Of a DNA stretch of 57,762 nt, positions 43,470 through 53,731 are shown piece after piece (positions within the stretch are counted from its first letter, which is position 1; every line of letters starts with the position of its first letter). This stretch comes from Selenomonas sp. (GTDB lineage: Bacteria > Bacillota_C > Negativicutes > Selenomonadales > Selenomonadaceae). The position numbers and the translations under genes were made by a program. The stretch lies in assembly GCF_024693525.1 (NCBI RefSeq), contig NZ_JAILKR010000119.1, positions 1 through 57,762 of the forward strand, written 5' to 3'. The notes below the pieces were generated by a model that worked only from the letters and a program-made list of their open reading frames with translations, was not told the DNA's origin and made no database searches.

Positions 43470-44729
43470 TTATTTTTTTAGAATAACCGTATCAACGTGT
43501 TCGCCGCTGACGGTATAGTCACGTATGGTCAGCTGGCTGTTGTTTGCGTCAAGTACGAGATAATTCTCTGGAGTGGGTTGATAGATAGCACTGCGGTCGT
43601 AGGTTTCATCAGCGGGAACATGATATTGTTCGTTACCGGACGGACCACTCATGATATATACTGGCCCTTGTTCGGCAGGCTTCAGGTTTTTGATATGGCC
43701 GCGGTTGCGATAGGTATGCATATGACCGGTCAACACCAGGTCGATGTGCAATTCATCGAAGACCTTCATGAAAGCATGGCCGACATCGCTGATTCCTCCA
43801 GCTTGCTTGGTGCCCTGCTGATATTCATCGTAGGCGAGGACATCTTTGTGCATGAGTACCACCTGCCACGTTTTTTTATGACTGCGCACATCTTGTTTGA
43901 GCCAGTCCAGCTGCTCTTGCAATAGGTCTGGTGCGAAGTCATTCAGTTCCAGCATCTGGGTATTCAGTACAATGAAGTGGATTGGGCCGTAATCATAAGA
44001 ATAGTAATAGCCCTGATAGCGGCTGCTGCCATTTTGGGGCAGGGTAAAGGAGTCAAGATAGCGCTGCGGACGGCAGAATTTCCAATCAAGACTGTAGCAT
44101 TCGTGATTTCCCATTACCGGCACAAAGAGATGTTTCTCAGGCATATCACCCATGGCCGTGAAGAAGCTATCCCAATGCCAGTTTAATTGGCCGTTATCCG
44201 TAAGGTCGCCAATATCCGTAAAGAAGTGAGCATCGGGATGACGCTGCCAAGCGTTGGTAAGGGTGCGCGTCCACACGGAGTAATCTTGGCCGCATTGGGA
44301 ATCACAGAATATCAGTGCGGAAAAAGCTGCAACGGTGGCAGGGGCGGTGGTAAAGTGATGCCAACCCGTGGTCTGGCTTCCTGAAAGGATGCGGTATTCG
44401 TAATCAGCTGCTGGTGTAAGTCCCGTGAGTTTGGCCGTATAAAAGTAATTGGTAGCATTGTCCTCTGTGAGGATTTTGCAGCTGACAGCTTGTGTCTTTA
44501 CGGGAATATAGGTGCTGCGGTATTCCAGACGGCATTCCGGCAGTTCTTCGGTAGTTTGCCACATGATGGTGCGGCTTTTTGCTGGATCGGCGGTAATGAT
44601 TTGCCGGAGATATTTGATGGGGAGCGAGGTTTCGGCAGCAGCGGCAAGTGATGGGGCAAAATTGTCGAGCCCGAGAATTAAGAGCAGTTGTCCGCATCGC
44701 TTTAAAAATTTTCTTCGTGTGAGTTCCAT
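43470..44729 (-). CDS. Tat-exported metallophosphoesterase (purple acid phosphatase-like)
   Basis: A 419-residue exported protein. The N-terminus has a twin-arginine signal (TRRKFLK) followed by a hydrophobic core. Residues about 40-130 look like the fibronectin-type N-terminal domain of purple acid phosphatases; the catalytic domain has FCDSQ, DIGDLTDNG, MGNHE, LMHKD and TGHMHTY, the dinuclear metal ligands of calcineurin-like phosphoesterases. It would hydrolyse phosphate esters outside the cytoplasm. Tat export suggests folding and metal loading before transport. AAAGGAGG precedes the ATG; the TVP38 gene lies 18 nt upstream on the same strand. Confidence 0.88.
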   Translation of the reverse strand: MELTRRKFLKRCGQLLLILGLDNFAPSLAAAAETSLPIKYLRQIITADPAKSRTIMWQTTEELPECRLEYRSTYIPVKTQAVSCKILTEDNATNYFYTAKLTGLTPAADYEYRILSGSQTTGWHHFTTAPATVAAFSALIFCDSQCGQDYSVWTRTLTNAWQRHPDAHFFTDIGDLTDNGQLNWHWDSFFTAMGDMPEKHLFVPVMGNHECYSLDWKFCRPQRYLDSFTLPQNGSSRYQGYYYSYDYGPIHFIVLNTQMLELNDFAPDLLQEQLDWLKQDVRSHKKTWQVVLMHKDVLAYDEYQQGTKQAGGISDVGHAFMKVFDELHIDLVLTGHMHTYRNRGHIKNLKPAEQGPVYIMSGPSGNEQYHVPADETYDRSAIYQPTPENYLVLDANNSQLTIRDYTVSGEHVDTVILKK

Positions 44730-44747
44730 GAGGCAAAGCCTCCTTTC

Positions 44748-45455
44748 TTATATTTCCTTGGCGGCTTTTTTCGCAGCGTTCCGTTCATACCACCAGGCAC
44801 CAGCAATCAGCAGGATGGCAAAGATAATGACAACGACGAGGCGGGTAGGGTCTTCCTGATGGGTGATGGTATCGTGCCCGATGATGGCTTCGATTCCTGT
44901 GGAGGGAAATTTGCCAACAAAGGAAGCGATGACATAGTCGCGGAAACTCATGGCGGAAAGTGCGCCCAGCGCATTGAGCATGACCGATGGGAAATAAGGG
45001 ACCATGCGGGCAATCAGCATAACGACGAAGCCACGGCTGCCGCTGTATTTGTCGATATTTGACAGGGTTTTATTCTTGTTGATGATTTTTTCGGCAGCAT
45101 CGCGGAAGAAAAAGCGCATCAGGACAAAACTGAATGCGACGCCAAATGTTTCGGCGATGACCGAAAGGACAATTCCCCAGGCAATGCCAAAAATCAAGGT
45201 GTTGGCAGTAGAAAAGATGATGGCTGGCGGGAAGCCAAGGGCATTGACGAAAAGCGTTAAGAGGAAGCTGAATACTACCGCCCAAGAACCAAACGAGGCG
45301 ATATAGCTGGCGGTTTCCTGTATGTCTCCGCGCGCCAAAAGGCCAAACATGTGTGGTAAAAAAGCGGGGTTGATAAGATGGATGATGGCAAAAAGCAGGA
45401 AAATAGCAACTGCAGCACCTGCTTTTACCATGCCCATCGAAAATCTGGCTTTCAA
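44748..45455 (-). CDS. TVP38/TMEM64 (VTT-domain) membrane protein
   Basis: A 235-residue membrane protein of the DedA/VTT superfamily, with hydrophobic segments near 10-30, 55-85, 90-112, 145-180 and 205-225 and the family text FGSWAVVFSFLLTLFVNALGFPP and LIARMVPYFPSVMLNALGAL in two blocks. Members are implicated in lipid scrambling and membrane homeostasis. The start is TTG at 45455, with GGAGG 7 nt upstream. It is likely co-transcribed with the downstream phosphoesterase. Confidence 0.85.
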   Translation of the reverse strand: MKARFSMGMVKAGAAVAIFLLFAIIHLINPAFLPHMFGLLARGDIQETASYIASFGSWAVVFSFLLTLFVNALGFPPAIIFSTANTLIFGIAWGIVLSVIAETFGVAFSFVLMRFFFRDAAEKIINKNKTLSNIDKYSGSRGFVVMLIARMVPYFPSVMLNALGALSAMSFRDYVIASFVGKFPSTGIEAIIGHDTITHQEDPTRLVVVIIFAILLIAGAWWYERNAAKKAAKEI

Positions 45456-45598
45456 AAAAATACCTCCTGTTGCTATGTTTAAGTTCTATTATAGCATTAA
45501 AAGCGCGATTGTGAGCTGAAAATAAGCAGGGGAAACTGTTATTTTCAGGCTGGGTGTGATAGAATAAAATTGTTATATAATGGGAAAGGTGAAAGTTC

Positions 45599-46885
45599 AT
45601 GACATTTCATGGGGAAAAGCAACAGGCTAAATGGCGGGATTTTGCCGCCGGTATTATCATGGGTATTTCGATGCTGCCGGTCTTTGTCTTGGTTCCGCTT
45701 ATGCTTCGTGAGGTGGGAATGGACTTTGCTGGAGCCTATACTGCTGCCATATTAGCTGCTCTTTTGGGGACGTTAGTCATGGGGCTGGTGCACGTACCCT
45801 TGGCAGTTATGCCGTCAGTGGCGGTGAGCAGCTATCTGGTATATTTGACAGGTATATCGCAGGGGCTTTCCTGGCAGCAGTTATTAGGGGCAGGTTTTGT
45901 TGCCTCGGGAGTGGAACTGCTTTTTGCTTGTCTCCCTGTTAGCAGGTATTGCCGAGAGGCTGTTCCGCCTGTTATATGCCGTTTGATTCCCGGTGGGATT
46001 GGCGTCATGCTGATTACCATGGGGCTGATACAGTCCCGCATCCTTATTCGTTCGCCATGGAATGTTTCGATGTTAGGTAATTTTCAGGATCCTATGGCAT
46101 ACTTAGGTCTTATGGGAATTTTGCTCACTTTGGTTATGATGGCCATGCAGTTTCGTGGGGCATTGCTTTTCGGTTTTATGCTTACGACGGCTGTTTCCTT
46201 TGCAGAAGGATTTTGGGCATTGCCCGATGCACCTTTTATGCTTCCCGAGGGATTAGATAAAGTTGCCTGGCAGTTAAATCTGCTGCCGGGAAATGATTCG
46301 GAAGCGGCTAAACAGGCAGCGGCGGTCCTCACCTTGTTGGTGGTATGGGGCAGCATGAATTGGTCTGGTTTGCAGATCCTTCCCAGTGAATCGCAGAAGA
46401 AGGCAAAATCCTTGGCGGCGATATTCGCGGTGGGGGGCGTGTCTTCTTTGGGAGGCAGTATTCCCGTGTCCCTGTCGCCGTTATCGGCAGTGGGCAGCAG
46501 CTGTGGCGGCCGTGGCCTTTTGACTGTTTTAGGAACGTCACTGCTACTAGCAGCCGCATTGTTTTGTGAGCCGGTGCTTCGTTCGCTGGCGGATTTTCCG
46601 GTGATGGTAGTTCCTGTCTTAGTGGGAGCAGGAGTTATGCTGATTCAGCGGATGGTAAGCGGATTTTGCCATAATCCTGTCGAATGGAGACTGCCAGAGT
46701 TGGCAGCAGCTGTCAGTCTGCTGTTGGTTATGCCATTGTCAGGCAATATGGCCGCTGGCCTGGGCTGTGCAGTGATTGGCTATTGCCTGTTGCGTGGGGC
46801 AGCTGGCGAGGGGAAAAAGATTCCTCTGGCTTCATGGATATTGGCAGCGCTGTTTATCCTTTATTTTGTTTATGCAGCTCTATGA
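45599..46885 (+). CDS. NCS2-family-like (xanthine/uracil/AzgA-type) permease
   Basis: A 428-residue protein with about 12 to 13 hydrophobic segments. The order and spacing resemble NCS2 nucleobase permeases of the AzgA branch: an N-terminal FAAGIIMGISMLP, GTLVMGLVHVPLAVMPSVAVSSY and RLIPGGIGVMLITMGLI. The match is divergent, so the substrate is uncertain. AAAGGTGAAAG-type site precedes the ATG. It is divergent from the TVP38 gene. Confidence 0.68.
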   Translation: MTFHGEKQQAKWRDFAAGIIMGISMLPVFVLVPLMLREVGMDFAGAYTAAILAALLGTLVMGLVHVPLAVMPSVAVSSYLVYLTGISQGLSWQQLLGAGFVASGVELLFACLPVSRYCREAVPPVICRLIPGGIGVMLITMGLIQSRILIRSPWNVSMLGNFQDPMAYLGLMGILLTLVMMAMQFRGALLFGFMLTTAVSFAEGFWALPDAPFMLPEGLDKVAWQLNLLPGNDSEAAKQAAAVLTLLVVWGSMNWSGLQILPSESQKKAKSLAAIFAVGGVSSLGGSIPVSLSPLSAVGSSCGGRGLLTVLGTSLLLAAALFCEPVLRSLADFPVMVVPVLVGAGVMLIQRMVSGFCHNPVEWRLPELAAAVSLLLVMPLSGNMAAGLGCAVIGYCLLRGAAGEGKKIPLASWILAALFILYFVYAAL

Positions 46886-46936
46886 GCTTCATATAATGTA
46901 GAGAAGATAGTAAGAAGATTAAGGAGTGTACATTTC

Positions 46937-47725
46937 GTGAATTTTAATCGTTATCCGAAAATGATTGTTGCCGGGACGTTGGCTGGGGCCTTGGTTTTGT
47001 CCACCGCATCCTTTGGTGAGGCGCGGCATTCGAGCAGAACGGATCAGACAATGGTAACAACAACGCGTTCGGTTAATACGGGAAATAGCCGCACTGTGTC
47101 CCGCAATGCGCAGCAGCAGGCGTTCCAGGAACGCATTGATGCCATTTTGAAAGCGCACAAAAACGATGCAGAGGACGTAAACACATCTTCTGTCAGCGTG
47201 CCGACGACAGTTTCAGAATACGATGATTCCATTATTGGCACGCCGATGGCTAGCCAGCAGCAGTGTGTCGATTATTTGCTCAGCGTTAATCCGACCCCGA
47301 ATATTTCGGTAACGCCGCAGGAGCTGGTATCCTACTATTATGAAGAAGGGGCCCGGGAAGGAATTCGTCCGGACGTGGCCTTTGCCCAGGCGCTGAAGGA
47401 GACAGGTTTCTTCCGCTATGGCGGTACGGTTACGCCGGACCAGAACAATTATTGTGGGCTTGGCACTACTAGCAGCCAGGTAAAGGGCGCTTATTTTGAT
47501 TCAGCCCGGATGGGAGTGCGTGCTCAGATCCAGCACCTGCTGGCTTATGCTTCAACGCGCCAACCGTCGTTGACGGTGGTTGATCCGCGTTATATGCTGG
47601 TACGTTCTTCCTATGGATCCACTACGCTGGGCCATTGGGGAGATCTCGATGGCCGTTGGGCAGTACCGGGATATAGCTATGGTCAGAGTATTATGAGCAT
47701 GTTCCGGGCAATGCTGACGAAGTAA
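46937..47725 (+). CDS. Secreted glucosaminidase-domain protein
   Basis: A 262-residue exported protein with a signal peptide (hydrophobic 9-22), a Ser/Thr-rich low-complexity linker (about 30-100) and a C-terminal glucosaminidase domain (about 125-262; GH73/FlgJ type). The catalytic-region text AFAQALKETGFFRYGG contains the expected Glu, and NNYCGLGTT follows. It would cut beta-1,4 bonds in peptidoglycan. Start GTG with AAGGAG upstream. Confidence 0.85.
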   Translation: MNFNRYPKMIVAGTLAGALVLSTASFGEARHSSRTDQTMVTTTRSVNTGNSRTVSRNAQQQAFQERIDAILKAHKNDAEDVNTSSVSVPTTVSEYDDSIIGTPMASQQQCVDYLLSVNPTPNISVTPQELVSYYYEEGAREGIRPDVAFAQALKETGFFRYGGTVTPDQNNYCGLGTTSSQVKGAYFDSARMGVRAQIQHLLAYASTRQPSLTVVDPRYMLVRSSYGSTTLGHWGDLDGRWAVPGYSYGQSIMSMFRAMLTK

Positions 47726-47773
47726 ATAATGATATAAACAAGTATATATACCAAGAAGGGAACTAAAGACGAA

Positions 47774-49393
47774 ATGATTACAACCAACAATGTGAGCCTC
47801 CAGTTTGGCAAGCGTGTCCTGTATAAGGATGTCAACCTTAAATTTACGCCGGGAAATTGCTATGGTATTATCGGTGCAAATGGTGCTGGTAAATCGACTT
47901 TTTTGAAACTGCTGTCTGGTGAAATTGAGCCGACTGGTGGTCATATCGAGATTACGCCGGGGGAGCGTCTTTCGGTTCTGCAGCAGGATCATTATGCTTT
48001 TGATGAGTATCAAGTCCTGCGCACGGTTATCATGGGCAACAAGCGCCTCGTCCAGATTATGGATGAGAAGGATGCCCTTTACGCAAAACCGGATTTCAGT
48101 GAAGAAGACGGTATGAAGGCTTCGGAGCTTGAGGCAGAGTTTGCAGAACTCAACGGCTGGGATGCTGAATCCGAGGCGGCACGCCTTCTCAATGGTCTTG
48201 GCATTCCGGATGCTGAGCACGAGATGATGATGTCGGAGCTTACGGCTAAGGAAAAGGTTCGTGTCCTTCTGGCTCAGGCGCTTTTTGGCAATCCGGACAT
48301 CCTCTTGCTGGACGAGCCGACTAACCATCTTGATGTTGAATCCATCAACTGGCTGGAGAACTTCCTGGCTGGCTTTGAAAATACGGTTATTGTCGTATCC
48401 CATGACCGTCATTTCCTCAATCAGGTCTGCACCCATATCTGTGATGTTGATTTTGGCGAAATCAAACTCTATACCGGTAACTATGATTTCTGGTATCAGT
48501 CCAGCCAGTTGGCGTTGCAGTTGCAGAAAGAGCAGAACAAGAAGGCTGAGGAGAAAATCAAAGAATTGCAGGCCTTTATTGCCCGCTTTGCGGCTAATGC
48601 GGCCAAATCCAAGCAGGCTACGAGCCGTAAAAAATTGCTAGATAAAATCCAAGTGGAGGATATCAAGCCATCTTCCCGCCGCTATCCGTACATCGCGTTT
48701 TCACCGGATCGTGAGGCTGGAGACCAGCTCCTGCAGGTAGATGGCCTTTGCAAGACGGTAGATGGCGAACAGGTATTGAAAAATGTCAGCTTTACGCTGA
48801 AAAAAGGCGATAAGGTTGCTTTTGTTGGTCCGAATACCATTGGCAAGACAATGTTGTTCAAGATTCTCATGGGTGAGGAAGAACCGGATGCCGGTACGTT
48901 TAAATGGGGCGTTACTACGACGCGGGCTTATCTGCCGGCAGATAACAGCAAGTATTTCGATGGGGTTGAACTGAGCCTAGTGGACTGGCTCCGCCAGTAT
49001 TCCAAGGACCCGGATGAGACTTTCGTTCGCGGCTTCTTGGGACGTATGTTGTTTTCCGGTGAGGAAAGCCTTAAAAAGGCGTCCGTTCTCTCCGGTGGTG
49101 AGCGCGTACGCTGCATGCTTTCCCGCATGATGCTTTCGGGAGCTAACGTCTTGATCTTGGACGAGCCGACCAACCATCTTGACTTGGAGTCGATTACGGC
49201 GCTCAATAATGGTATGATCGCGTTCAATCACACGGCACTCTTTACGTCCCATGACCATGAGTTCGTTCAGACCATTGCCAACCGCATTATTGAAATCACG
49301 CCAGACGGTGTTGTAGACCGTGTTTCGACTTATGATGACTATCTTTCCAACGAGACGGTTAAGCAGCAGTTGGCAGAAAAGTATAAGAAATAA
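47774..49393 (+). CDS. ABC-F family ATPase
   Basis: A 539-residue soluble protein with two ABC ATPase domains and no membrane segment. The first has GANGAGKST and LLLDEPTNHLD, the second GPNTIGKTM and LILDEPTNHLD; the linker between holds a Lys-rich coiled coil (about 245-290). It most resembles YkpA/YbiT. ABC-F proteins bind the ribosomal E site and relieve stalling or, in some branches, give antibiotic protection. The second Walker A has Ile-Gly instead of Gly-Ser-type residues, as in YbiT-like members. Confidence 0.93.
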   Translation: MITTNNVSLQFGKRVLYKDVNLKFTPGNCYGIIGANGAGKSTFLKLLSGEIEPTGGHIEITPGERLSVLQQDHYAFDEYQVLRTVIMGNKRLVQIMDEKDALYAKPDFSEEDGMKASELEAEFAELNGWDAESEAARLLNGLGIPDAEHEMMMSELTAKEKVRVLLAQALFGNPDILLLDEPTNHLDVESINWLENFLAGFENTVIVVSHDRHFLNQVCTHICDVDFGEIKLYTGNYDFWYQSSQLALQLQKEQNKKAEEKIKELQAFIARFAANAAKSKQATSRKKLLDKIQVEDIKPSSRRYPYIAFSPDREAGDQLLQVDGLCKTVDGEQVLKNVSFTLKKGDKVAFVGPNTIGKTMLFKILMGEEEPDAGTFKWGVTTTRAYLPADNSKYFDGVELSLVDWLRQYSKDPDETFVRGFLGRMLFSGEESLKKASVLSGGERVRCMLSRMMLSGANVLILDEPTNHLDLESITALNNGMIAFNHTALFTSHDHEFVQTIANRIIEITPDGVVDRVSTYDDYLSNETVKQQLAEKYKK

Positions 49394-49425
49394 TCACGGA
49401 TTTATTCTTGAAGGAGTCTGGCACT

Positions 49426-51027
49426 ATGCTTGGAGATTTCTTTCAAAATAAAATAGAAGATGCTGGAGCTACTGCCAGGCTGCGGGGCATGGTGGGTGTT
49501 TTGCGCAAACGAGATGTGGTTCGTGGTATGACGCCAATCAAGCTTCGTTTGGTATTGGAAGATTTGGGCCCGACCTTCGTAAAGTTAGGACAGGTCATGA
49601 GCATGCGTCCGGATTTTTTACCCCCGGAGTATTGTGATGAACTGATGAAACTGCAATCGTCGGCCAAGCCGCTGCCCTTTTCTGTTATTCTAGGGGTAAT
49701 CGAACAGGAATACAGCCGGCGCTGGAACAAAGTCTTTTCCTATATCGATGAAGAAGCATTGGGGTCGGCCAGCATTGCGCAGGTTCATCGGGCGATTTTG
49801 ACTACGGGAGAAAAAGTTGTCGTCAAGGTTCAACGGCCTGGTATCTACGATATCATGAATCAGGATATCGTCCTGCTAAAACGGGCGGCAACGCTGTTAA
49901 AGATTGTGAGCCATTCGCAGGATGTGGTTGACTTCAATATGGTGTTAGATGAGATGTGGACCATTGCCAAGCAGGAAATGGACTTTCTCATGGAAGCTGA
50001 CCATATTGAAGAATTTCAGCACTTGAATCGTGATGTGGAGTATATAACCTGTCCGCACGTTTATCGGCAGCTGTCGACCCAGCATATTCTGGTGATGGAG
50101 TCGGTGGAGGGAATTCGCATCGATGACTTTGAACAGCTCAAAAGCCGTGGCTACGACATTGACCAATTGGGACATCGGTTGGGGGAGAACTACGTCAAGC
50201 AGATTATTGAAGACGGTTTTTTCCATGCTGACCCGCATCCGGGGAATATCTGGATACGAAATGGCCGGATTGTCTGGCTGGATTTGGGCATGGTCGGACG
50301 TCTTTCCGGTAGAGACCGGGCGGCAATCCGAAAAGCGGTATTTGCTTTGACAAGTCACGATACCTTTGAGATGAAGGCGGCGGTTCTTTCCTTAGGTGTG
50401 GTTCGAGGGAAAATCAATCACACAGCCCTTTATCAGGACCTTGATGCAATGCTATCTCAATATGGTTCCTTGGATTTCAGTGATTTGCAGATGGGGGTAT
50501 TGACCCGTCAAATCATGAATCTCATGCGGGTTCACCATATTGGCTGCCCCCAGGGGCTGTCGATGTTTGCCCGCGGTGTGTTAACCGTAGAGGGCGTTAT
50601 GCGGATGTGCTGCCCGAAAGTCAGCTTTGTGGAAATTTTTGCCAAAAGTCTGGCTTTGGATTATAAGAAGCACTTCCATTGGCGGGATGAGCTGGATAAG
50701 GCGAAAAGGGAGGGATTTCTCCTGCTTCGCAAGTCGGCTCAGCTTCCAGAACAGATTTCGGATATTTTGAAGATGACCATGAGTGGTCAGACGAAAGTAA
50801 ATCTGGATCTTACAGGCTCAGAAGAGCCCTTGCGCAAAGTTGACCAGATGATTAATAAACTTATTTTAGCCCTGCTGGTAGCCGCGTTGCTTTTAGGGTC
50901 CAGTACGATTTGCACAACGCAGATGACTCCCAAAATCATGGAGATTCCACTGCTTGGTTTTGTAGGATATTTGATAGCGTTCATACTCAGTATGCGTATA
51001 ATATGGGAAATTCATAAAGGCCGTTAA
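49426..51027 (+). CDS. AarF/UbiB/ABC1-family atypical kinase
   Basis: A 533-residue protein: N-terminal KxGQ motif (FVKLGQVMSMR), Ala-rich loop ALGSASIAQVH, VKVQRPG with the conserved Lys, catalytic-loop HADPHPGN and metal motif LDLGMVG, plus two C-terminal hydrophobic segments. UbiB-family proteins support quinone synthesis or transport in an ATP-dependent way. The ATG at 49426 has AAGGAG 9 nt upstream. It lies 32 nt after the ABC-F gene and 14 nt before aroH. Confidence 0.93.
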   Translation: MLGDFFQNKIEDAGATARLRGMVGVLRKRDVVRGMTPIKLRLVLEDLGPTFVKLGQVMSMRPDFLPPEYCDELMKLQSSAKPLPFSVILGVIEQEYSRRWNKVFSYIDEEALGSASIAQVHRAILTTGEKVVVKVQRPGIYDIMNQDIVLLKRAATLLKIVSHSQDVVDFNMVLDEMWTIAKQEMDFLMEADHIEEFQHLNRDVEYITCPHVYRQLSTQHILVMESVEGIRIDDFEQLKSRGYDIDQLGHRLGENYVKQIIEDGFFHADPHPGNIWIRNGRIVWLDLGMVGRLSGRDRAAIRKAVFALTSHDTFEMKAAVLSLGVVRGKINHTALYQDLDAMLSQYGSLDFSDLQMGVLTRQIMNLMRVHHIGCPQGLSMFARGVLTVEGVMRMCCPKVSFVEIFAKSLALDYKKHFHWRDELDKAKREGFLLLRKSAQLPEQISDILKMTMSGQTKVNLDLTGSEEPLRKVDQMINKLILALLVAALLLGSSTICTTQMTPKIMEIPLLGFVGYLIAFILSMRIIWEIHKGR

Positions 51028-51041
51028 GGAGGAGAAATACC

Positions 51042-51404
51042 ATGAGAGGCATTCGTGGTGCGATCACCGTTGGTGAAAACAAAAAAGAAGAAATATGGCA
51101 GGCTGCCAGAATTTTACTGTCGCAGATTTTGCGTCGTAACAAAGTGCAGGCAGAGGACATTGGAGCAGTTATTTTTTCTGCTACGGACGACCTTACGGCC
51201 GCATTTCCTTCTACGGGAGCCCGCCAACTTCCGGGCTTTGATTTGGTTCCGTTATTTGATACGCGCCAGTGTGCGATTGATGAATCGATGGACCATTGCA
51301 TCCGCGTTTTGTTATTGGTAGATACCGAGCGCAAGCAGTCAGAAATTCAGCATGTCTATATGGGACGTGCCCAGGAATTGCGCCCCGATTTGCGCAATTT
51401 CTGA
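51042..51404 (+). CDS. aroH: Chorismate mutase, AroH class
   Basis: A 120-residue monofunctional chorismate mutase converting chorismate to prephenate for Phe and Tyr. The AroH-type start MRGIRGAITV, ATDDLTAAFPSTGARQL and the C-terminal IRVLLLVDT are all present, so it is not the AroQ helical type. AAGGAGG lies 8 nt before the ATG. Confidence 0.94.
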   Translation: MRGIRGAITVGENKKEEIWQAARILLSQILRRNKVQAEDIGAVIFSATDDLTAAFPSTGARQLPGFDLVPLFDTRQCAIDESMDHCIRVLLLVDTERKQSEIQHVYMGRAQELRPDLRNF

Positions 51405-51573
51405 CATTTTAGCCGGCAATTGTCAAACAATGAAACTGTATATAATCGTTTCTTACGACGCGATAAAAGAAATTTATGAAAATACGCAAGAATACTGTAC
51501 ATTTACCAAGGAATCTAGTAGAATGAAGTTTGTGATATAATAAAATCTTTCATAGGATAAGGAGAGATATACC

Positions 51574-53577
51574 TTGAGTAACATCGATACGACTTGTGTT
51601 AATGCCATTCGTGTTTTGGCAGCAGATGCAATCCAGAAGGCTAATTCTGGTCATCCGGGCTTGCCTCTTGGCAGTGCAGCTATGGCTTATGAGCTGTGGG
51701 CTAAACATATGAAGCATAACGGCAAGAACCCGAAATGGGCGAACCGCGATCGTTTTGTACTTTCGGGCGGCCATGGTTCCTCGCTGCTGTATTCCCTGCT
51801 TCACTTCTTTGGCTATGGCCTGACGCTGGATGATATGAAGCAGTTCCGTCAGGATGGGTCGCTGACGCCGGGACATCCTGAGTATGGTCATACGGTGGGT
51901 GTTGAAGCTACGACTGGCCCGCTGGGCGCTGGTATGGGTATGGCTGTTGGTATGGCAATGGCTGAGGCACATCTGGCTGCTGAATTTAATCGTCCGGGCT
52001 ATGAAGTCGTTGACCATTATACCTTCGCATTGGGCGGCGATGGTTGCATGATGGAAGGTATTTCCTCCGAGGCTTTCTCTCTGGCTGGTACGCTGGGGCT
52101 GTCCAAACTGATTGTCCTCTACGATTCCAACAAGATTTCCATCGAAGGTGATACGGATATTGCATTCACGGAGAATGTCCAGGCTCGTATGGCTTCCTTC
52201 GGCTTCCAGACGATTACGGTTGAAGATGGCAATGACCTTGAGGCTATTGGCAAGGCTATTGAAGCTGCTAAGGCAGATAAAGAGCATCCGTCCTTCATCA
52301 CGGTCAAGACGCAGATTGGTTACGGTTGCCCGGCTAAACAGGGCAAGGCTAGTGCTCATGGCGAACCGCTGGGTGAAGAGAATGTAAAAGCCCTTAAGGA
52401 GAATCTTGGCTGGCCGGAACCGGAGAAGACCTTCAACATTCCGCAGGAGGTTTATGCACATTACGAAGAACTCGCTGCCCAGGGTGCAGCTGAGGAGGAG
52501 AAATGGAATAAGCTCTTTGCTGAGTATTGCGAGAAATTCCCGGAAGAAAAAGCTCGTTGGGAGAAATTCCATGCTCCGGTTGATGCAGAGCAGCTGATGA
52601 ATGACGAAGCATTCTGGGCTTATGAAGATAAAGCACAGGCAACGCGCAACCTTTCCGGTGTTATGATCAATCGCATCAAGGATATGGTTCCGCAGCTCAT
52701 CGGTGGTAGTGCTGACTTGGCACCGTCCAACAAGACGATGATGAATGGCGAGAGCGATTTCAGCAAGGATAACTATGCTGGCCGCAACCTGCATTTTGGT
52801 ATCCGTGAGCTGGCTATGGCTGCTATGGCTAACGGCATTACGCTTCATGGCGGACTTCGTACGTATGTCGCTACGTTCTTCGTATTCAGTGATTATACGA
52901 AGCCGATGATGCGTCTGGCTTCGCTTATGAATATTCCGGTTACTTATGTACTGACGCATGACAGCATTGGCGTTGGCGAAGATGGTCCGACGCATGAACC
53001 GATTGAACAGCTGGCAATGCTTCGTGCTATGCCGAACCTCAACGTATTCCGTCCGGCTGATGCAACGGAAACGGCAGCGGGCTGGTATTTGGCTATTACG
53101 GCTGATAAGACGCCGACGGCGCTGGTACTTACCCGTCAGAACCTGCCGCAGCTGGCTGGTTCCAGCAAAGAGGCACTCAAGGGTGCTTATGTCGTATCCG
53201 AGGCGAAGGATGCTGCCAACATGGATGGTATCCTGATGGCTTCGGGTTCTGAAGTTTCGCTGGCTGTTGATGCCCAGGCAGAACTTGCTAAAGAAGGGCT
53301 GGATGTCCGCGTCGTTTCGATGCCGTGCCTGGATCTCTTTGAGCAGCAGAGCGATGCTTATAAGGCAAGCGTCCTGCCGAAGAATGTTCGTGCTCGTGTA
53401 TCGGTTGAGGCACTTTCGGACTTTGGCTGGGGCAAATATGTAGGCCTCGATGGTGCATCGATTTGCATGGAAGGCTTTGGCGCTTCTGCTCCGGGACCAT
53501 TGCTCTTCAAGAAATTTGGTTTCACGGTTGAGCATGTTGTTGAAGTTGCCAAGAAGGTTATTTCGGATAACAAATAA
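51574..53577 (+). CDS. tkt: Transketolase
   Basis: A 667-residue thiamine-diphosphate enzyme of the pentose phosphate pathway. Signatures: NSGHPGLPLG, ATTGPLGAGMG, the TPP-binding GGDGCMMEGISSEA followed by YDSNKIS, and in the second half GVGEDGPTHEPIEQL. Length matches the family. The start is a TTG at 51574 with AAGGAGAG upstream. A TATAAT about 35 nt upstream of the start is the probable -10. Codon use is highly biased, as in the ribosomal genes after it, implying high expression. Confidence 0.97.
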   Translation: MSNIDTTCVNAIRVLAADAIQKANSGHPGLPLGSAAMAYELWAKHMKHNGKNPKWANRDRFVLSGGHGSSLLYSLLHFFGYGLTLDDMKQFRQDGSLTPGHPEYGHTVGVEATTGPLGAGMGMAVGMAMAEAHLAAEFNRPGYEVVDHYTFALGGDGCMMEGISSEAFSLAGTLGLSKLIVLYDSNKISIEGDTDIAFTENVQARMASFGFQTITVEDGNDLEAIGKAIEAAKADKEHPSFITVKTQIGYGCPAKQGKASAHGEPLGEENVKALKENLGWPEPEKTFNIPQEVYAHYEELAAQGAAEEEKWNKLFAEYCEKFPEEKARWEKFHAPVDAEQLMNDEAFWAYEDKAQATRNLSGVMINRIKDMVPQLIGGSADLAPSNKTMMNGESDFSKDNYAGRNLHFGIRELAMAAMANGITLHGGLRTYVATFFVFSDYTKPMMRLASLMNIPVTYVLTHDSIGVGEDGPTHEPIEQLAMLRAMPNLNVFRPADATETAAGWYLAITADKTPTALVLTRQNLPQLAGSSKEALKGAYVVSEAKDAANMDGILMASGSEVSLAVDAQAELAKEGLDVRVVSMPCLDLFEQQSDAYKASVLPKNVRARVSVEALSDFGWGKYVGLDGASICMEGFGASAPGPLLFKKFGFTVEHVVEVAKKVISDNK

Positions 53578-53594
53578 TTTATTATAATTTTAGC

Positions 53595-53635
53595 AACCCC
53601 GGTTGAGATGAAAAATCCATCTCAACCGGGGTTTT
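53595..53635 (+). terminator. Terminator after tkt
   Basis: A perfect 16-bp stem (AACCCCGGTTGAGATG and its complement), 7-base loop and four T. Confidence 0.93.
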
Positions 53636-53731
53636 GTATATGAATCACGGACATTTTCTGGAATAAAAAAATTTTTTTAGCATTACGATACGCTAGGTGA
53701 CGTGTGCACATGAATCTTTATAAATAAAGTG

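Noticed and set aside
51550..53535. A 661-codon open frame antisense to tkt
   Set aside because: It exactly shadows a highly expressed gene with strongly biased codons, which leave few stops in that antisense frame. It has no family motifs.
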